A stretch of DNA of 64,000 bases from Agrobacterium arsenijevicii (GTDB taxonomy: Bacteria > Pseudomonadota > Alphaproteobacteria > Rhizobiales > Rhizobiaceae): contig JWIT01000016.1 of assembly GCA_000949895.1 (NCBI GenBank), forward strand, positions 33,689-97,688, in the 5' to 3' direction. Positions 17,725 through 27,340 of the stretch are shown here, one piece after another. The position numbers were made by a program, and so were the translations under genes. How positions within the stretch are numbered: the first letter of the stretch is position 1; the number at the start of each line of letters is the position of its first letter. The notes under the pieces are model-generated. The model saw only the letters and a list, made by a program, of their open reading frames with translations. It was not told the origin of the DNA and searched no databases.

Positions 17725-18885
17725 TCAGCCTCCCTTGACGGAGCCGGCGAGCAGGCCACGCACGAGATAACGTTGAAGGGCGAAGAAGACGCCAAGCGGC
17801 ACGACGATGGTGACGAAGGCCGAGGCGGTGAGGATTTCCCAATTGCCGCCGCGCGAACCCAGCAGCGCATTCAAGGCGCCGGTCAGCACCAGCTCGTCCT
17901 TCTGCGTACCGAGGAAGACCATGGCAACGAGCAGGTCGTTCCAGGTCCAGAGGAACTGGAAGATGGCGAAAGAAGCAAGTGCCGGGAATGACAGCGGCAG
18001 GATGATCTTGACGAAGATTTCGAAATCGCTCGCGCCATCGACACGCGCACTTTCGATGATCTCTTTCGGCAGGCCGGAAATGTAGTTGCGCAGCAGGTAG
18101 ATGGCGAGCGGCAGACCGAAGGCGGTATGCGCCAGCCAGATACCGGCATAGGTCTTGGACGGCACGCCGAAGATGTTGCCGATTTCGTTGTAGAGTTTCA
18201 GGAGCGGTATCAGCGACATCTGCAACGGCACGACGATCAGGCCCACCACCATCGCAATCAGAAAATTGCGGCCGGAAAAGCTCATCCATGACAGCGCATA
18301 GGCGGCAAAGGCAGCGATGAGAATGGGGATGACGGTCGCAGGCACGGCTACCGTCAACGAGTTGACGAAGGACTGGCCAATGCCTTCCGAGGTCAGGACC
18401 GTTCGATAATTATCGAGCGTGAAGACCGGCGGCGTTCCAACGGAAATATAGACGCGCTTGCCACGGGAACCCTCGAAGCTGGAGGCCTTGCTGTATTCAT
18501 AGGTGCCGTCCGCATTGACGAGCAGCGTCTCGCCATCGCCGATATCAGCCGCTTCACCCGCTTTGAAGGCTCTCGGCTCCTGCACGCGCACGCCGAAGGC
18601 GGAGACTTTTCCGCCCGCGCCGTTTTCAAAGACATTGCCTGATATGACGTAGCGGTTTCCGTCCTGTTTCTGCACGGCAGCGTCGGCAAGGCGAACCGCC
18701 GCCGTCTGTTCGGAACTGGAGAAGGCCGTCCACCAGCCTGATACGGTGATCTGGTCCTTGTCGCGCAGCGAGCTGACGAGAATACCGAGCGTGGGCAGGA
18801 GCCAGAGAAGCACAACGACCAGCACGCTGGCATGGACGATAAGGCGCGGCAGGCCGACGCGGCGAAGGCGTTTGACGATATTCAT
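17725..18885 (-). CDS. aglG: Alpha-glucoside ABC transporter permease
   Basis: 386-residue inner-membrane permease of the MalG class. TM1 is at about residues 15-37, followed by an extra periplasmic domain of about 100 residues (to about 145), then five more helices. The cytoplasmic EAA loop that docks AglK is ESARVDGASDFEIFVKIILP near residue 280. The long first periplasmic loop is also seen in other AglG proteins. Adjacent to aglF with a one-base gap. Confidence 0.95.
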   Translation of the reverse strand: MNIVKRLRRVGLPRLIVHASVLVVVLLWLLPTLGILVSSLRDKDQITVSGWWTAFSSSEQTAAVRLADAAVQKQDGNRYVISGNVFENGAGGKVSAFGVRVQEPRAFKAGEAADIGDGETLLVNADGTYEYSKASSFEGSRGKRVYISVGTPPVFTLDNYRTVLTSEGIGQSFVNSLTVAVPATVIPILIAAFAAYALSWMSFSGRNFLIAMVVGLIVVPLQMSLIPLLKLYNEIGNIFGVPSKTYAGIWLAHTAFGLPLAIYLLRNYISGLPKEIIESARVDGASDFEIFVKIILPLSFPALASFAIFQFLWTWNDLLVAMVFLGTQKDELVLTGALNALLGSRGGNWEILTASAFVTIVVPLGVFFALQRYLVRGLLAGSVKGG

Positions 18886-18886
18886 C

Positions 18887-19900
18887 TCAGCGGCCCTCCA
18901 TCTCGCGGTTGGCCTGGCGGATGTTCCAGACCATGATCGGGGTGACGGCCGCCATGATGATGAGTGCTATGACAGCACTTCGGCCACTGTCACCGCCACC
19001 GCGGAACATCCAGTCAAACATGAGATTGGCGAGCACCATGGTGTTCCACTGGCCGTTGGTCATGGTCAGCACGATGTCGAAAACCTTAAGCACGAGAATG
19101 GTGATCGTGGTCCAGACGACGGCAATGGTGCCCCAGATTTGCGGAACCATGATCTTCCAGAAGATCTGCCAGCCATTGGCGCCATCGATGACCGCCGCCT
19201 CGATTGTCTCTTCAGGAATGCCGCGCAGCGCCGCCGACAGGATGACCATGGCGAAACCGGTCTGGATCCAGATGAGGATGACCATCAGGAAGAAGTTGTT
19301 CCAGAAGGGCATGGAAATCCACACCTGCGGATTGCCACCGAAAAACTCGACGATCGCGTTCAAAAGGCCGATCTGCACCTGACCTTCGGCGCGATATTCA
19401 TAGATGAACTTCCAGATGACAGAGGCACCGACGAAAGAGATCGCCATCGGCATGAAGACGATGGATTTGGCGATATTGCCCCACCAGATGCGGTCGGTCA
19501 TGACGGCGATGACGAGGCCGAAGAAGGTGCAGGCGGCCGGCACCACGGCCAGCCAGAGAATGTTGTTGAAGATCGACTGGCGGAAACCCGCATCAAAAAA
19601 TGCCCAGCGATAATTGGCGAGGCCGACGAATTCGGCGCCGGTCCGGTCGTGGAACGAGAGGATCAGCGTGGCGATGACGGGATAGACCAGATAGACGAGA
19701 AGAAGGAGAAGAGCCGGGCCGATGAACAGCCAGGGCCGGACCGCCGCGCGGCGATTGAGGTTGCGGGACGCCTGCAACACATCTCCCGAGCGGACGGGAA
19801 AGATCACCTGCAGAACTTTGTCGGATAGCCAATAATAGGCGGCGCAGGCAAAAACGCCTGCCACCATGACACCTATGGCAGAAACGAGTTGTTGAGCCAT
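18887..19900 (-). CDS. aglF: Alpha-glucoside ABC transporter permease
   Basis: 337-residue inner-membrane permease of the MalF class with about eight predicted helices, two of them before residue 80. The EAA loop IEAAVIDGANGWQIFWKIMV contacts the ATPase. Pairs with AglG to form the channel. Lies 107 bp downstream of the binding-protein gene aglE, a gap that often holds a stabilising hairpin, though none is obvious here. Confidence 0.94.
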   Translation of the reverse strand: MAQQLVSAIGVMVAGVFACAAYYWLSDKVLQVIFPVRSGDVLQASRNLNRRAAVRPWLFIGPALLLLLVYLVYPVIATLILSFHDRTGAEFVGLANYRWAFFDAGFRQSIFNNILWLAVVPAACTFFGLVIAVMTDRIWWGNIAKSIVFMPMAISFVGASVIWKFIYEYRAEGQVQIGLLNAIVEFFGGNPQVWISMPFWNNFFLMVILIWIQTGFAMVILSAALRGIPEETIEAAVIDGANGWQIFWKIMVPQIWGTIAVVWTTITILVLKVFDIVLTMTNGQWNTMVLANLMFDWMFRGGGDSGRSAVIALIIMAAVTPIMVWNIRQANREMEGR

Positions 19901-20007
19901 ATTCCCTCCCTAAATCTTCTCCGCGCCGCGCTGATTTTATGCGGTCGACGCGCCGTTCCCTTGGCAAAGGCCCGGCGGCATCACCGCCGGGCCAAGCCGG
20001 ATTGAGC

Positions 20008-21369
20008 TTACTTGAGGCCGTCCCAAGCCTTCTGGATATCGGCGGCGACCTGATCGGCGGACTTGCCGCCGACAAAATCGATCATGCCGGTCCAGAATGC
20101 GCCCGCACCGATCTTGCCCGGCATCAGGTCGGAACCGTCAAAGCCGAAAGTCGTTGCGGTGGTCAGGATTCCGCCCTGGCGCTTCATCTGCTCGTTGGCA
20201 TAGGTATCGACGTTCACACCCTTGTATGGCGTCAGGAAGCTGGACTGTGCCATCCACACTTCATGCGCAATCGGGGTTTTCAGGAAGTCGACGAAAGCCT
20301 TGGCGGCGGGCGCTTCCTTGGTGACGGTAACGAGTGTACCCGCACCCAGAACCGGCTTGCCGAGTTCAGGCTTGGAAGCGTAGGTCGGCATGTAGAAGAA
20401 ATCCACATCCGTGCCGACCTTGGTGCCTGCCGGGAAGAAGGACGGCACGAAGGATGCCTGATGGTGCAGGTAGCACTTCGGCGGAATGTCGAAAAGGCCC
20501 TTGGGGCTGTCGCGGAAGTCGGTGGAGGCCACAGCCGCGACACCGCCGCTGACATATTTTTCGTTCTTGGCGAATTTGCCGAACTCATTGATCGCCGCAA
20601 CCACGGCCGGATCGGTGAACTTGACCTCGTTCGTCGTCCATTTCTGGTAGACATCGAGCGGCTGCGTGCGCAGCATCAGGTCTTCCACCCAGTCCGTTGC
20701 CGGCCAGCCGGTTGCACCGCCGGAGCCGAGGCCGATGCACCAGGGCGTGCCGCCATCGGCAACGATCTGGTCCGTCAGCTTGAACAGGTCTTCCATGGTC
20801 GTGGGCACTTTATAGCCCGCTTCCTCGAAGTTCTCAGGCACGTACCAGACGAGCGACTTCACGTCGGCCTTGAAGGGGAATGCGAAATAGGCCTTGTTGC
20901 CGTCCTTGCCCTTGTAGCTGCCCAGATCGACCCAGGACTGGCCTGCACCGTAGTTTTCCTTGACCCAGTTGGCGGTCTCGTCGCCGAGTGGCACCAGAAA
21001 ACCCTTGGCGGCGAGATCGGCGAGAAGGCCGGGCTGCGGCAGGATGGCGATATTCGGTGGCGAACCCGCCTGCGTGTCGATGACGATCTGCTGTTCGTAG
21101 TTTTCCGACGAGGAATAACGAACATTCACGCCGGTCGCATCAGCGAAATAGGCAAGTACCGACTGGAACAGCGCCTCGTCCTCACCGCGCCAGGGCCCGA
21201 AAATCGTCAGCGTCTGGCCTTTGAGATCGGCATGCGCCGCCTTGAAGTCCTCGTAGCTTTTCCAGTTGAACTTGGCGTCCTGACCGGGCGCGAATTTAAG
21301 GTCGGCGGCAAAGGCCGAACCCGACAGCAGCACGATCGATGCCGCCGTCGCCAAAAGAGTCTTCTGCAT
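20008..21369 (-). CDS. aglE: Alpha-glucoside periplasmic binding protein
   Basis: 453 residues with a clear Sec signal peptide (MQKTLLATAASIVLLSGSAFA). It belongs to the family-1 extracellular solute-binding proteins, the class that feeds sugar ABC importers, and captures alpha-glucosides in the periplasm. First gene of the agl operon, divergent from aglR; a palindromic operator lies about 50 bp upstream of its start. Confidence 0.94.
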   Translation of the reverse strand: MQKTLLATAASIVLLSGSAFAADLKFAPGQDAKFNWKSYEDFKAAHADLKGQTLTIFGPWRGEDEALFQSVLAYFADATGVNVRYSSSENYEQQIVIDTQAGSPPNIAILPQPGLLADLAAKGFLVPLGDETANWVKENYGAGQSWVDLGSYKGKDGNKAYFAFPFKADVKSLVWYVPENFEEAGYKVPTTMEDLFKLTDQIVADGGTPWCIGLGSGGATGWPATDWVEDLMLRTQPLDVYQKWTTNEVKFTDPAVVAAINEFGKFAKNEKYVSGGVAAVASTDFRDSPKGLFDIPPKCYLHHQASFVPSFFPAGTKVGTDVDFFYMPTYASKPELGKPVLGAGTLVTVTKEAPAAKAFVDFLKTPIAHEVWMAQSSFLTPYKGVNVDTYANEQMKRQGGILTTATTFGFDGSDLMPGKIGAGAFWTGMIDFVGGKSADQVAADIQKAWDGLK

Positions 21370-21417
21370 GTGATTTACCTCCCATCACATAAAAGGCTCA
21401 AAGCACCTCCCATAAAT

Positions 21418-21429
21418 CAAAGCGCTTTG
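21418..21429. promoter_or_regulatory. Putative AglR operator near aglE
   Basis: Perfect 12-bp palindrome CAAAGCGCTTTG with the central CG typical of LacI-family sites, about 50 bp upstream of the aglE start. A near copy lies next to aglR. LacI/GalR regulators usually bind such sites, so AglR repression of aglEFGAK is the likely role. Confidence 0.75.
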
Positions 21430-21575
21430 GCTACCTATTCATCTCATTGTCATCAAGAAGGAGTCAAGAGGCTCTTTCGCTGGATGGGCCGCATTGTCGT
21501 ATGAATAGTCATACTTACTTAGGAAGGCGGCTATCGTTTTCGATTGAGAAAACCAGCAGAGGCTGGTAAAAACCT

Positions 21576-21585
21576 AAAGCGCTTT
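21576..21585. promoter_or_regulatory. Putative AglR operator near aglR
   Basis: Palindrome AAAGCGCTTT flanked by CCT and GGG, the second copy of the motif in the divergent region, 60 bp upstream of aglR. Its place suggests autoregulation. The two sites lie 158 bp apart, about 15 helical turns, which would allow repression by looping. Confidence 0.72.
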
Positions 21586-21644
21586 GGGAGTTTGAGGAGA
21601 GGCTTTTGCCATTTTCCAAAGTGCGCGCATGGAGGAAAACAAAC

Positions 21645-22670
21645 ATGAACCTGAAACAGTTGTCGCAACTGCTGGGGATTTCTCAGACAACCGTCAGCAG
21701 GGCGCTCAACGGATATCCCGAGGTCAGCGCCGAAACGCGACGCCGTGTCACGGAAGCTGCCGAAAAGACCGGATATCGCCCAAATGCCGCGGCGCAGAGG
21801 CTGGCGACAGGCAAGGTCGGCTCCATCGGGCTGGTCATGCCGGTTGGCGAACACCACCGCTCGGATGTGCATTTCGGCGAATTCCTGAGCGGTCTTGGCG
21901 AGGAAGCGGCCCGCAGTGGATTTCACCTCGTCATCACGCCCACGGAGCCGGAAAAGGAACAGGAAGCCCTGCGGGGACTGGCCGCAAGCGGCAGCGTCGA
22001 TGGCATCTACCTCGCCTACATGAAAAAGAACGATGCCCGCATCGCCATGATGCAATCGCTGTCGCTGCCCTTCCTCGTCCATGGCCGTTCCTTCGGTGTG
22101 GAGGAGGACTATCCCTATCTCGACGTGGACAATGAGGCCGCCTTTCGCGATGCGACCCAGCTGCTGCTCCAGCTTGGCCATAAGCGGATCGGGCTTCTGA
22201 ACGGGCCAGAAGGTTACGACTTCACCTTCCGCCGCTATCTCGGTGTGGAAAAGGCGCTGGCGGCAAACGGCCTGATATTGCACCCGGAGAACACGCGACA
22301 CAGCAGCATGACCGACGAGGAAGGTTATCTCGGCATGGAGGCGCTGCTGTCACAGCCGGAGAGGCCGACCGCCATTGTTTGCGCCAGTACCGCACTTGCG
22401 CTCGGCGTCATCCGCTCGCTCAACCAGCGCGGCCTGAAACCCGGCAGAGATATTTCGCTGATCGCCCATGACGACGTGCTGCCGCTTCTGAAGCCCGACA
22501 ATTTTTCCGTGCCGCTGACCACCACCCGCTCATCCTTGCGGGCGGCCGGCGTGCGTGTCGGCCAGCGCCTGATCAACCGGATCAAGCTCAATCAGACCGA
22601 GCCCCATCAGGAACTCTGGAAGGCGGAACTCGTGGTTCGCGCCTCCACAGGGCCAGCGCCGAAAGAGTAG
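21645..22670 (+). CDS. aglR: LacI-family regulator of alpha-glucoside uptake
   Basis: 341 residues. N-terminal LacI helix-turn-helix (LSQLLGISQTTVSRALNGYP) with the hinge region typical of the family, then a periplasmic-binding-like sugar-sensing domain. The ATG at 21645 has a GGAGGAAAA ribosome site and gives the canonical N-terminus; the frame upstream is non-conserved. It is divergent from aglEFGAK and likely represses it until an alpha-glucoside is present. Confidence 0.93.
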   Translation: MNLKQLSQLLGISQTTVSRALNGYPEVSAETRRRVTEAAEKTGYRPNAAAQRLATGKVGSIGLVMPVGEHHRSDVHFGEFLSGLGEEAARSGFHLVITPTEPEKEQEALRGLAASGSVDGIYLAYMKKNDARIAMMQSLSLPFLVHGRSFGVEEDYPYLDVDNEAAFRDATQLLLQLGHKRIGLLNGPEGYDFTFRRYLGVEKALAANGLILHPENTRHSSMTDEEGYLGMEALLSQPERPTAIVCASTALALGVIRSLNQRGLKPGRDISLIAHDDVLPLLKPDNFSVPLTTTRSSLRAAGVRVGQRLINRIKLNQTEPHQELWKAELVVRASTGPAPKE

Positions 22671-22678
22671 CGCCGATT

Positions 22679-23578
22679 TCAGAACTTCGGTGCGGTCTTG
22701 CCGAGCGCGCGATAGGCGGCGATGACGGTGTTGGCCATCAGCATGGCGATCGTCATCGGGCCGACACCGCCCGGAACTGGCGTGATGGCAGCGGCCACAG
22801 CACTTGCCTCGTCATAGGCGACATCGCCGACCAGCTTCGATTTGCCTTCGCCTTTTTCCGGCGCAGGAATGCGGTTGATGCCGACATCGATGACCGTTGC
22901 GCCGGGTTTTACCCAATCGCCCTTCACCATCGCCGCACGGCCGACTGCCGCCACGAGAATATCGGCCGTCTTGCAGACGGTGGCGAGATCCTTGGTACGC
23001 GAATGCGCCATCGTCACCGTGGCATTGGCGTTCAAGAGCAGCTGGCCCATCGGCTTGCCGAACAGGTTCGAGCGGCCGATGACCACGGCATTGAGACCGG
23101 AAAGGTCTTCGCCGTGAATGCCGCGCACCAGAAGCATGGCGCCGGCTGGCGTGCAGGAAATGAGGCCGGTGGCAAGATCGCCGGTTGCGAGCTTGCCGGC
23201 GTTCAGCACGCTCAGCCCGTCCACATCCTTCTCAGGCAGGATCGACTGGATGATCTCATCGGAATTGAAGTGCTTCGGCAAAGGAAGCTGCACCAGAATG
23301 CCGTGGATCGACGCATCGGCGTTCAAATCGCCGACCAGCTTCAGGAGATCAGCCTGCGTCGTTTCTTCCGGCAGCGTGTGCTGAACGGAATTGAAACCGC
23401 ATTGCTTGGCCGTCTTGCTTTTGGAGTTCACGTAAGCGTGGCTGGCCGGATCGTTGCCGACGATGACAACCGCGAGACCGGGCTTCACGCCCTGTTCCGC
23501 CTCAAGCGTTTCTGCTGATTTGCGGACCGCCTCCGTTACCGAAGCCGCCTTCGCCTTCCCGTCAATCACAACTGCCAT
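22679..23578 (-). CDS. folD: Bifunctional methylenetetrahydrofolate dehydrogenase/cyclohydrolase
   Basis: Interconverts methylene-, methenyl- and formyl-tetrahydrofolate using NADP(+). 299 residues, standard length. The substrate-site [13 protein letters not shown] (catalytic Lys), VQLPLPKH and the C-terminal signature [18 protein letters not shown] are intact. The ATG at 23578 has an AGGAGCAGGA ribosome site. It converges on aglR with only eight bases between stops, and no terminator fits in that gap. Confidence 0.96.
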   Translation of the reverse strand: MAVVIDGKAKAASVTEAVRKSAETLEAEQGVKPGLAVVIVGNDPASHAYVNSKSKTAKQCGFNSVQHTLPEETTQADLLKLVGDLNADASIHGILVQLPLPKHFNSDEIIQSILPEKDVDGLSVLNAGKLATGDLATGLISCTPAGAMLLVRGIHGEDLSGLNAVVIGRSNLFGKPMGQLLLNANATVTMAHSRTKDLATVCKTADILVAAVGRAAMVKGDWVKPGATVIDVGINRIPAPEKGEGKSKLVGDVAYDEASAVAAAITPVPGGVGPMTIAMLMANTVIAAYRALGKTAPKF

Positions 23579-23655
23579 GCGTCCTGCTCCTGCTGGGTTA
23601 CGTTGGCTCCGTATGGTATCCCATTCACAGGAATGCAAGCGAAAATGCGGCGTTT

Positions 23656-25437
23656 TCAGGCCGTTTTGCGGTAGTCTTCGCGGTGATCGGCGTAATCGGC
23701 GAGACGCTCCCTCAAGAGCGCCAACTCGCGTCTCAATTCCGCCAACTCCTCGGCCTCGGCCTGCTCGTGATCGAAGTGCCCGGCAAGGGCTTCATTGAGC
23801 AAAGGCGGCAGCTCCGGCGACATTTGGGCAGCATTCCGCACAGTGCGGTTGCCCATCAGAACCTGCCGGACGCGCTCGTCCAGCGGAATGTCATCGGTAT
23901 CAAATCCGGCATCATTCGCCGCCTCGGCGTAATAGTCGGCGAACTCATCCTCCGGCTCAAAATCGCCATCGGCGGCCGGCTCTTCCAGATCATGGAACAC
24001 ATCCGGCTCGATCGGCTCGAATTCGGGAAACTGCGCGGACTGTACAGGCGCTTCTTCAAGATGGGGAACCTGCGCATCCTCGAAAACGAGCGCCGCATCC
24101 TCTTCCTCGTCGTGGCGACGGTAGCTCAGGAGGTAGAGGCTGCCCAGCAGGCCGATCAACGCGCCACCGCCCGCCAGCATCCCGGCTTGCGTCATATCGC
24201 GCGACAGTTCACCCGGTCCGGCCTTCCTGGTGAGGCGGGTCTCAACGGCGGTAGTCGTGGATGAGGACATATCCCGGCGTTCGCTTGCCTCGAGATAGGT
24301 ATTGCGCGCCGTTTCCAGTTCACCCTGCAATCTGGAGAATTCACCGGGCGTGACACCGAGGCTGCTTAGGCGATCGAGGTGTTTCGTTCGTTCGCCGTTC
24401 GCGGTTGCAACTTCCTGTGCGACGCGCTTTTCATCCGCCCGCAGGCCATCAACCAGCTGGCGAAGTGCGGGAGCGACAAGCGCCTGCACGGCATCCACCG
24501 CATTCTGGGCGGCGATGCGGCGGGGATGTTTCGGACCGTAATCGACCGAGACACCGGCAAGCGCCATGCTGGCACTCGCATGTCTTTGCCTGATATCCTC
24601 AAGCACCGAAAAAGCCGCACCTGACGGCAGGGGCTTTGACAAAACTTCATTCGGCTTGAGGGCGGAGGCAGCCGCCAGCTCCGTCTGAAGCGATTGCTGC
24701 TGCCGGGTGGTCCCCGCAAGGTTGTCGTTTATGTCGCGCAATTGCTGTTCGAGCTGCTGCACTTCTGACAGCACGGTATCGCCATGGCGCATCTGGAAAC
24801 CGTTCAGCGCGGCTTCCGCCTCGTCCAGCCGGGTCCGCGCCCTCTCCGTCTCGCGCATGGCAGGCGTCATGGTGCCAGCCTTGCCATCCGCCATGACACG
24901 CATCGAAAGATAATCCGTAAGCCGCATCGCGCCTTCCGGCGTCGCGGCCTTCGAGGTTACGATCAGCGTATTTTCATCCGGGGTCAGTTCCAGCCGGATC
25001 GCCTCGCCCACCGCGCCGTTCAACGCTTCGCGCGGGGAAAGCGAACGTGTATCCGCCCCCGTCAAAAGGTCGAGAAGCAGGCCAAGCTCGCCCTGATTGT
25101 GAACACCGACCATGTCGGCGGGTTTCAATTTGAGGTCGCCGGTTATCCGGTCCAGCCCGGAGGGAGAAAGCAGGGTACGGCGGGCCATGGCAAGAAAGCG
25201 GGCCGCATCTGGTGCATCGTAGCCGGTCTGGGTGACCTCGACACGCGCCTGCGAAACATATCCGCGAAAACCGGAATCGATGAGCAGGAGCGGAAGTGCA
25301 GCACCCGCGACAGTGGCGGCAACCACGCAGCCGGCCGTCAGAAGCCGCAGACAATGTTTGCGCAATTGCGACACGGGTACGGCGACATCATCCTCGTCAG
25401 GGCGCATCGCCATCATATCGGGACTGTGATCAACCAT
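23656..25437 (-). CDS. Wzz/ExoP-like polysaccharide co-polymerase without kinase domain
   Basis: 593 residues. Two membrane helices bracket a large periplasmic coiled-coil region: TM1 at about residues 33-53 and TM2 at about 412-432 ([20 protein letters not shown]). This is the topology of chain-length determinant proteins. After TM2 comes an acidic, disordered cytoplasmic tail of about 160 residues in place of the tyrosine-kinase domain of full ExoP/Wzc, and no Walker motif is present. It probably acts with the glycosyltransferase-like gene upstream in surface polysaccharide export or length control. Confidence 0.8.
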   Translation of the reverse strand: MVDHSPDMMAMRPDEDDVAVPVSQLRKHCLRLLTAGCVVAATVAGAALPLLLIDSGFRGYVSQARVEVTQTGYDAPDAARFLAMARRTLLSPSGLDRITGDLKLKPADMVGVHNQGELGLLLDLLTGADTRSLSPREALNGAVGEAIRLELTPDENTLIVTSKAATPEGAMRLTDYLSMRVMADGKAGTMTPAMRETERARTRLDEAEAALNGFQMRHGDTVLSEVQQLEQQLRDINDNLAGTTRQQQSLQTELAAASALKPNEVLSKPLPSGAAFSVLEDIRQRHASASMALAGVSVDYGPKHPRRIAAQNAVDAVQALVAPALRQLVDGLRADEKRVAQEVATANGERTKHLDRLSSLGVTPGEFSRLQGELETARNTYLEASERRDMSSSTTTAVETRLTRKAGPGELSRDMTQAGMLAGGGALIGLLGSLYLLSYRRHDEEEDAALVFEDAQVPHLEEAPVQSAQFPEFEPIEPDVFHDLEEPAADGDFEPEDEFADYYAEAANDAGFDTDDIPLDERVRQVLMGNRTVRNAAQMSPELPPLLNEALAGHFDHEQAEAEELAELRRELALLRERLADYADHREDYRKTA

Positions 25438-25550
25438 CTGAAGCCGTCTGCCACGCTCGGCGCCGCCCGCAACAGGCAGCTTTCAAAACCTTACGGGAGG
25501 TTAAAGGATCGTGGCAAACAAATGGTTAACGCGGGCTTTGCGGACCGGTC

Positions 25551-26225
25551 TCAGCCCTTGCCGAGCGCGATGTGCCATGGCTCGGCGCACAGGCTGTAAA
25601 GCCAGCTCATATGCAACTTGCGAAAGATTTCCGGCATACCGGCCACTTCGGATGCCAGCACCTTGAACAGGGGGCCGACCGCGATGGCGACCCGCGCATC
25701 GTCGCGACTGACGCTGCGATGCAGCCATTTTTCCTGATTTTCCCCGAGCATGCCGGCCAGCACGACATCCACCTTCACGCCCGACGTATCCCTGTTCAGC
25801 ATCACGAAATCATGCCAGGGTGCGTGTGCGCGCAGCTTGGCGAGGACCTCTCCGACCTGCGCCGCATCATCTCCCGCAACGCCGATACGTTTCGGCACCG
25901 CCATATAGGTCAGAAGCGCCATGACGAAGGCGACGCCGTCGATGGTGACGGGCAGAGGCTTGCCATGTTCGGCACGGGCAGCGGCATTCATTCCCCTGCC
26001 CTGCGGCAGAAGCAGGCAGCTTTCCAGAATCTGCCGGTAAGCAATGTCCTTGAGAGATAGCCTGGCATTCTGGATGGTGAGAAACGAGAGCATCGTATGG
26101 CCTTCGCAAGCCGAAGCCCGACCGCTGACCATTTCCAGCGCCCCGTTCCAGTCCAGATCACACACGCGCAATCCGTGGATATTCCGTTGCGATCCCGTCC
26201 GCGCAAAACCTGCCGCGAAATTCAT
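25551..26225 (-). CDS. WecG/TagA/CpsF-family glycosyltransferase-like protein
   Basis: 224 residues from the ATG at 26225, chosen for a G-rich ribosome site. The central PLPVTIDGVAFVMALL segment and the C-terminal WLYSLCAEPWHI resemble the WecG/TagA/CpsF family, whose C-terminus normally reads W-x-x-R-L-x-x-E-P-x-R. Here the last arginines are missing or replaced, so activity is uncertain. It precedes the Wzz-like gene by 113 bp in the same direction, which supports a role in an exopolysaccharide. It is not part of the flagellar cluster that ends 180 bp upstream. Confidence 0.65.
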   Translation of the reverse strand: MNFAAGFARTGSQRNIHGLRVCDLDWNGALEMVSGRASACEGHTMLSFLTIQNARLSLKDIAYRQILESCLLLPQGRGMNAAARAEHGKPLPVTIDGVAFVMALLTYMAVPKRIGVAGDDAAQVGEVLAKLRAHAPWHDFVMLNRDTSGVKVDVVLAGMLGENQEKWLHRSVSRDDARVAIAVGPLFKVLASEVAGMPEIFRKLHMSWLYSLCAEPWHIALGKG

Positions 26226-26406
26226 GCCAACCCCCAAATGCCAAACCCACTGCCGGCAATCCGGCGCAAGGTTTGCGGGATGGCGGCTCACGGGTCTGTT
26301 TATACAGGTGCTGGTTGAAGTTACCCTGAAAGCAACCGTTCGAATGTCACGGGAAATAGAAAGGCTCGATTAACCAGACTGGCGGCCCGCAGTGCGTCGC
26401 ACGACG

Positions 26407-26943
26407 TCAGTGGCTCGGGGCCGCTTCTTTTCCGGCGTCGACTTTCTCGCCTTCGACAATCTTGACCGAATGGGGCGAGCCGTTGCCCTTCTGCTCGCGA
26501 ATGTCGGCTTTCGACAGATAATCGAGCTGCTCGATCAGCACATCCCCGACCACATCATCGCCGAGCCTCTTGTTCAGCCCCTCGCGGATGCGCTGCTTGA
26601 AGACCTCGGGATCGAAGGTGGAGATATTGGCGATGTTGACCATGGAAGAGCCCGCCAGAAGCGTGAACAATTCGTCGGTCATCAACTGCGTTGCCGGCAG
26701 TTCGATCTTCGCCATCTTTTCCTTGTCGACACGCAGGGAAATGCGGCTGAGGAAATAGCCATTCACGCCGCCATCATTGATGACGGGGATGGTGATGCTT
26801 TCACCTTTGACCAGTTGCAGACTGGCCTTTTTCGCCCCCGCCTCATCTCCCGGCGAGGGTGCTGTCGCCATCTGGACGGAGAAATACACCGCGCCGAGCG
26901 TGACGGCGCAAACCCAGACGCCGGTGAGAAGAAGCTTCAACAT
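26407..26943 (-). CDS. FliL-like membrane-anchored protein at the end of the flagellar operon
   Basis: 178 residues: a short cytoplasmic end, one N-terminal helix (about 5-25), and a periplasmic domain. The layout, and the string IRVRISL-like strand followed by VFKQRIREGLNKRLGDDVVG, resemble FliL, the stator-associated basal-body protein, but the match is weak. A canonical fliL gene exists elsewhere in the window (58897-59397). Start overlaps the previous gene's stop, so it is in the flgE-to-end operon. Alternatively an unrelated conserved rhizobial flagellar protein. Confidence 0.5.
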   Translation of the reverse strand: MLKLLLTGVWVCAVTLGAVYFSVQMATAPSPGDEAGAKKASLQLVKGESITIPVINDGGVNGYFLSRISLRVDKEKMAKIELPATQLMTDELFTLLAGSSMVNIANISTFDPEVFKQRIREGLNKRLGDDVVGDVLIEQLDYLSKADIREQKGNGSPHSVKIVEGEKVDAGKEAAPSH

Positions 26944-27311
26944 CAGGAGGCGGCACCGTACATGAACTGTTCCTGCGAATAGGTGCCGTCCGTATCGGCT
27001 TCCTGGATCGCGGTCTTGAGCAGATCCGCGACAGCGCGAACCGCATTCAGATGCGCCTCGACGCGGCTGGCATTGGTCGCAAGCTTGGACTTGATGCCCT
27101 GAACCTGATCGAGATGTCCGGCGGCGATTTCCTCATGGGGCGTATCGCGGAACAGCATCGTCAACTCATAGAGGCAACGGCTTTTATGGGCATTGGAGAC
27201 TTTGAAATCGAACTGGGGGTCCTTACCGATATTGTCATTCTCATTGTCGATGATCATTTCAAGACGGCCGAGAACGGATTTGATGCGGTGGTCGTTCGAC
27301 ATAAGGTCCAT
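26943..27311 (-). CDS. FlgN-like small helical protein
   Basis: 122 residues, all-helical by pattern, with no signal or membrane segment. The N-terminal helix VLGRLEMIIDNENDNI, followed by a lysine-containing helix, fits the FlgN class of export chaperones that hold the hook-filament junction proteins FlgK and FlgL. The ATG at 27311 has GAGGAGA upstream. It lies in the operon that encodes FlgK and FlgL, which fits a chaperone role, but the assignment is by pattern only. Confidence 0.5.
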   Translation of the reverse strand: MDLMSNDHRIKSVLGRLEMIIDNENDNIGKDPQFDFKVSNAHKSRCLYELTMLFRDTPHEEIAAGHLDQVQGIKSKLATNASRVEAHLNAVRAVADLLKTAIQEADTDGTYSQEQFMYGAAS

Positions 27312-27340
27312 GCGTGTCTCCTCGTTATGATTTATCATGC

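Noticed and set aside
19939..21504. A 521-codon plus-strand frame opposite aglE
   Set aside because: Opposite a gene with clear signal peptide and family fold; it would also run through the agl operator region.
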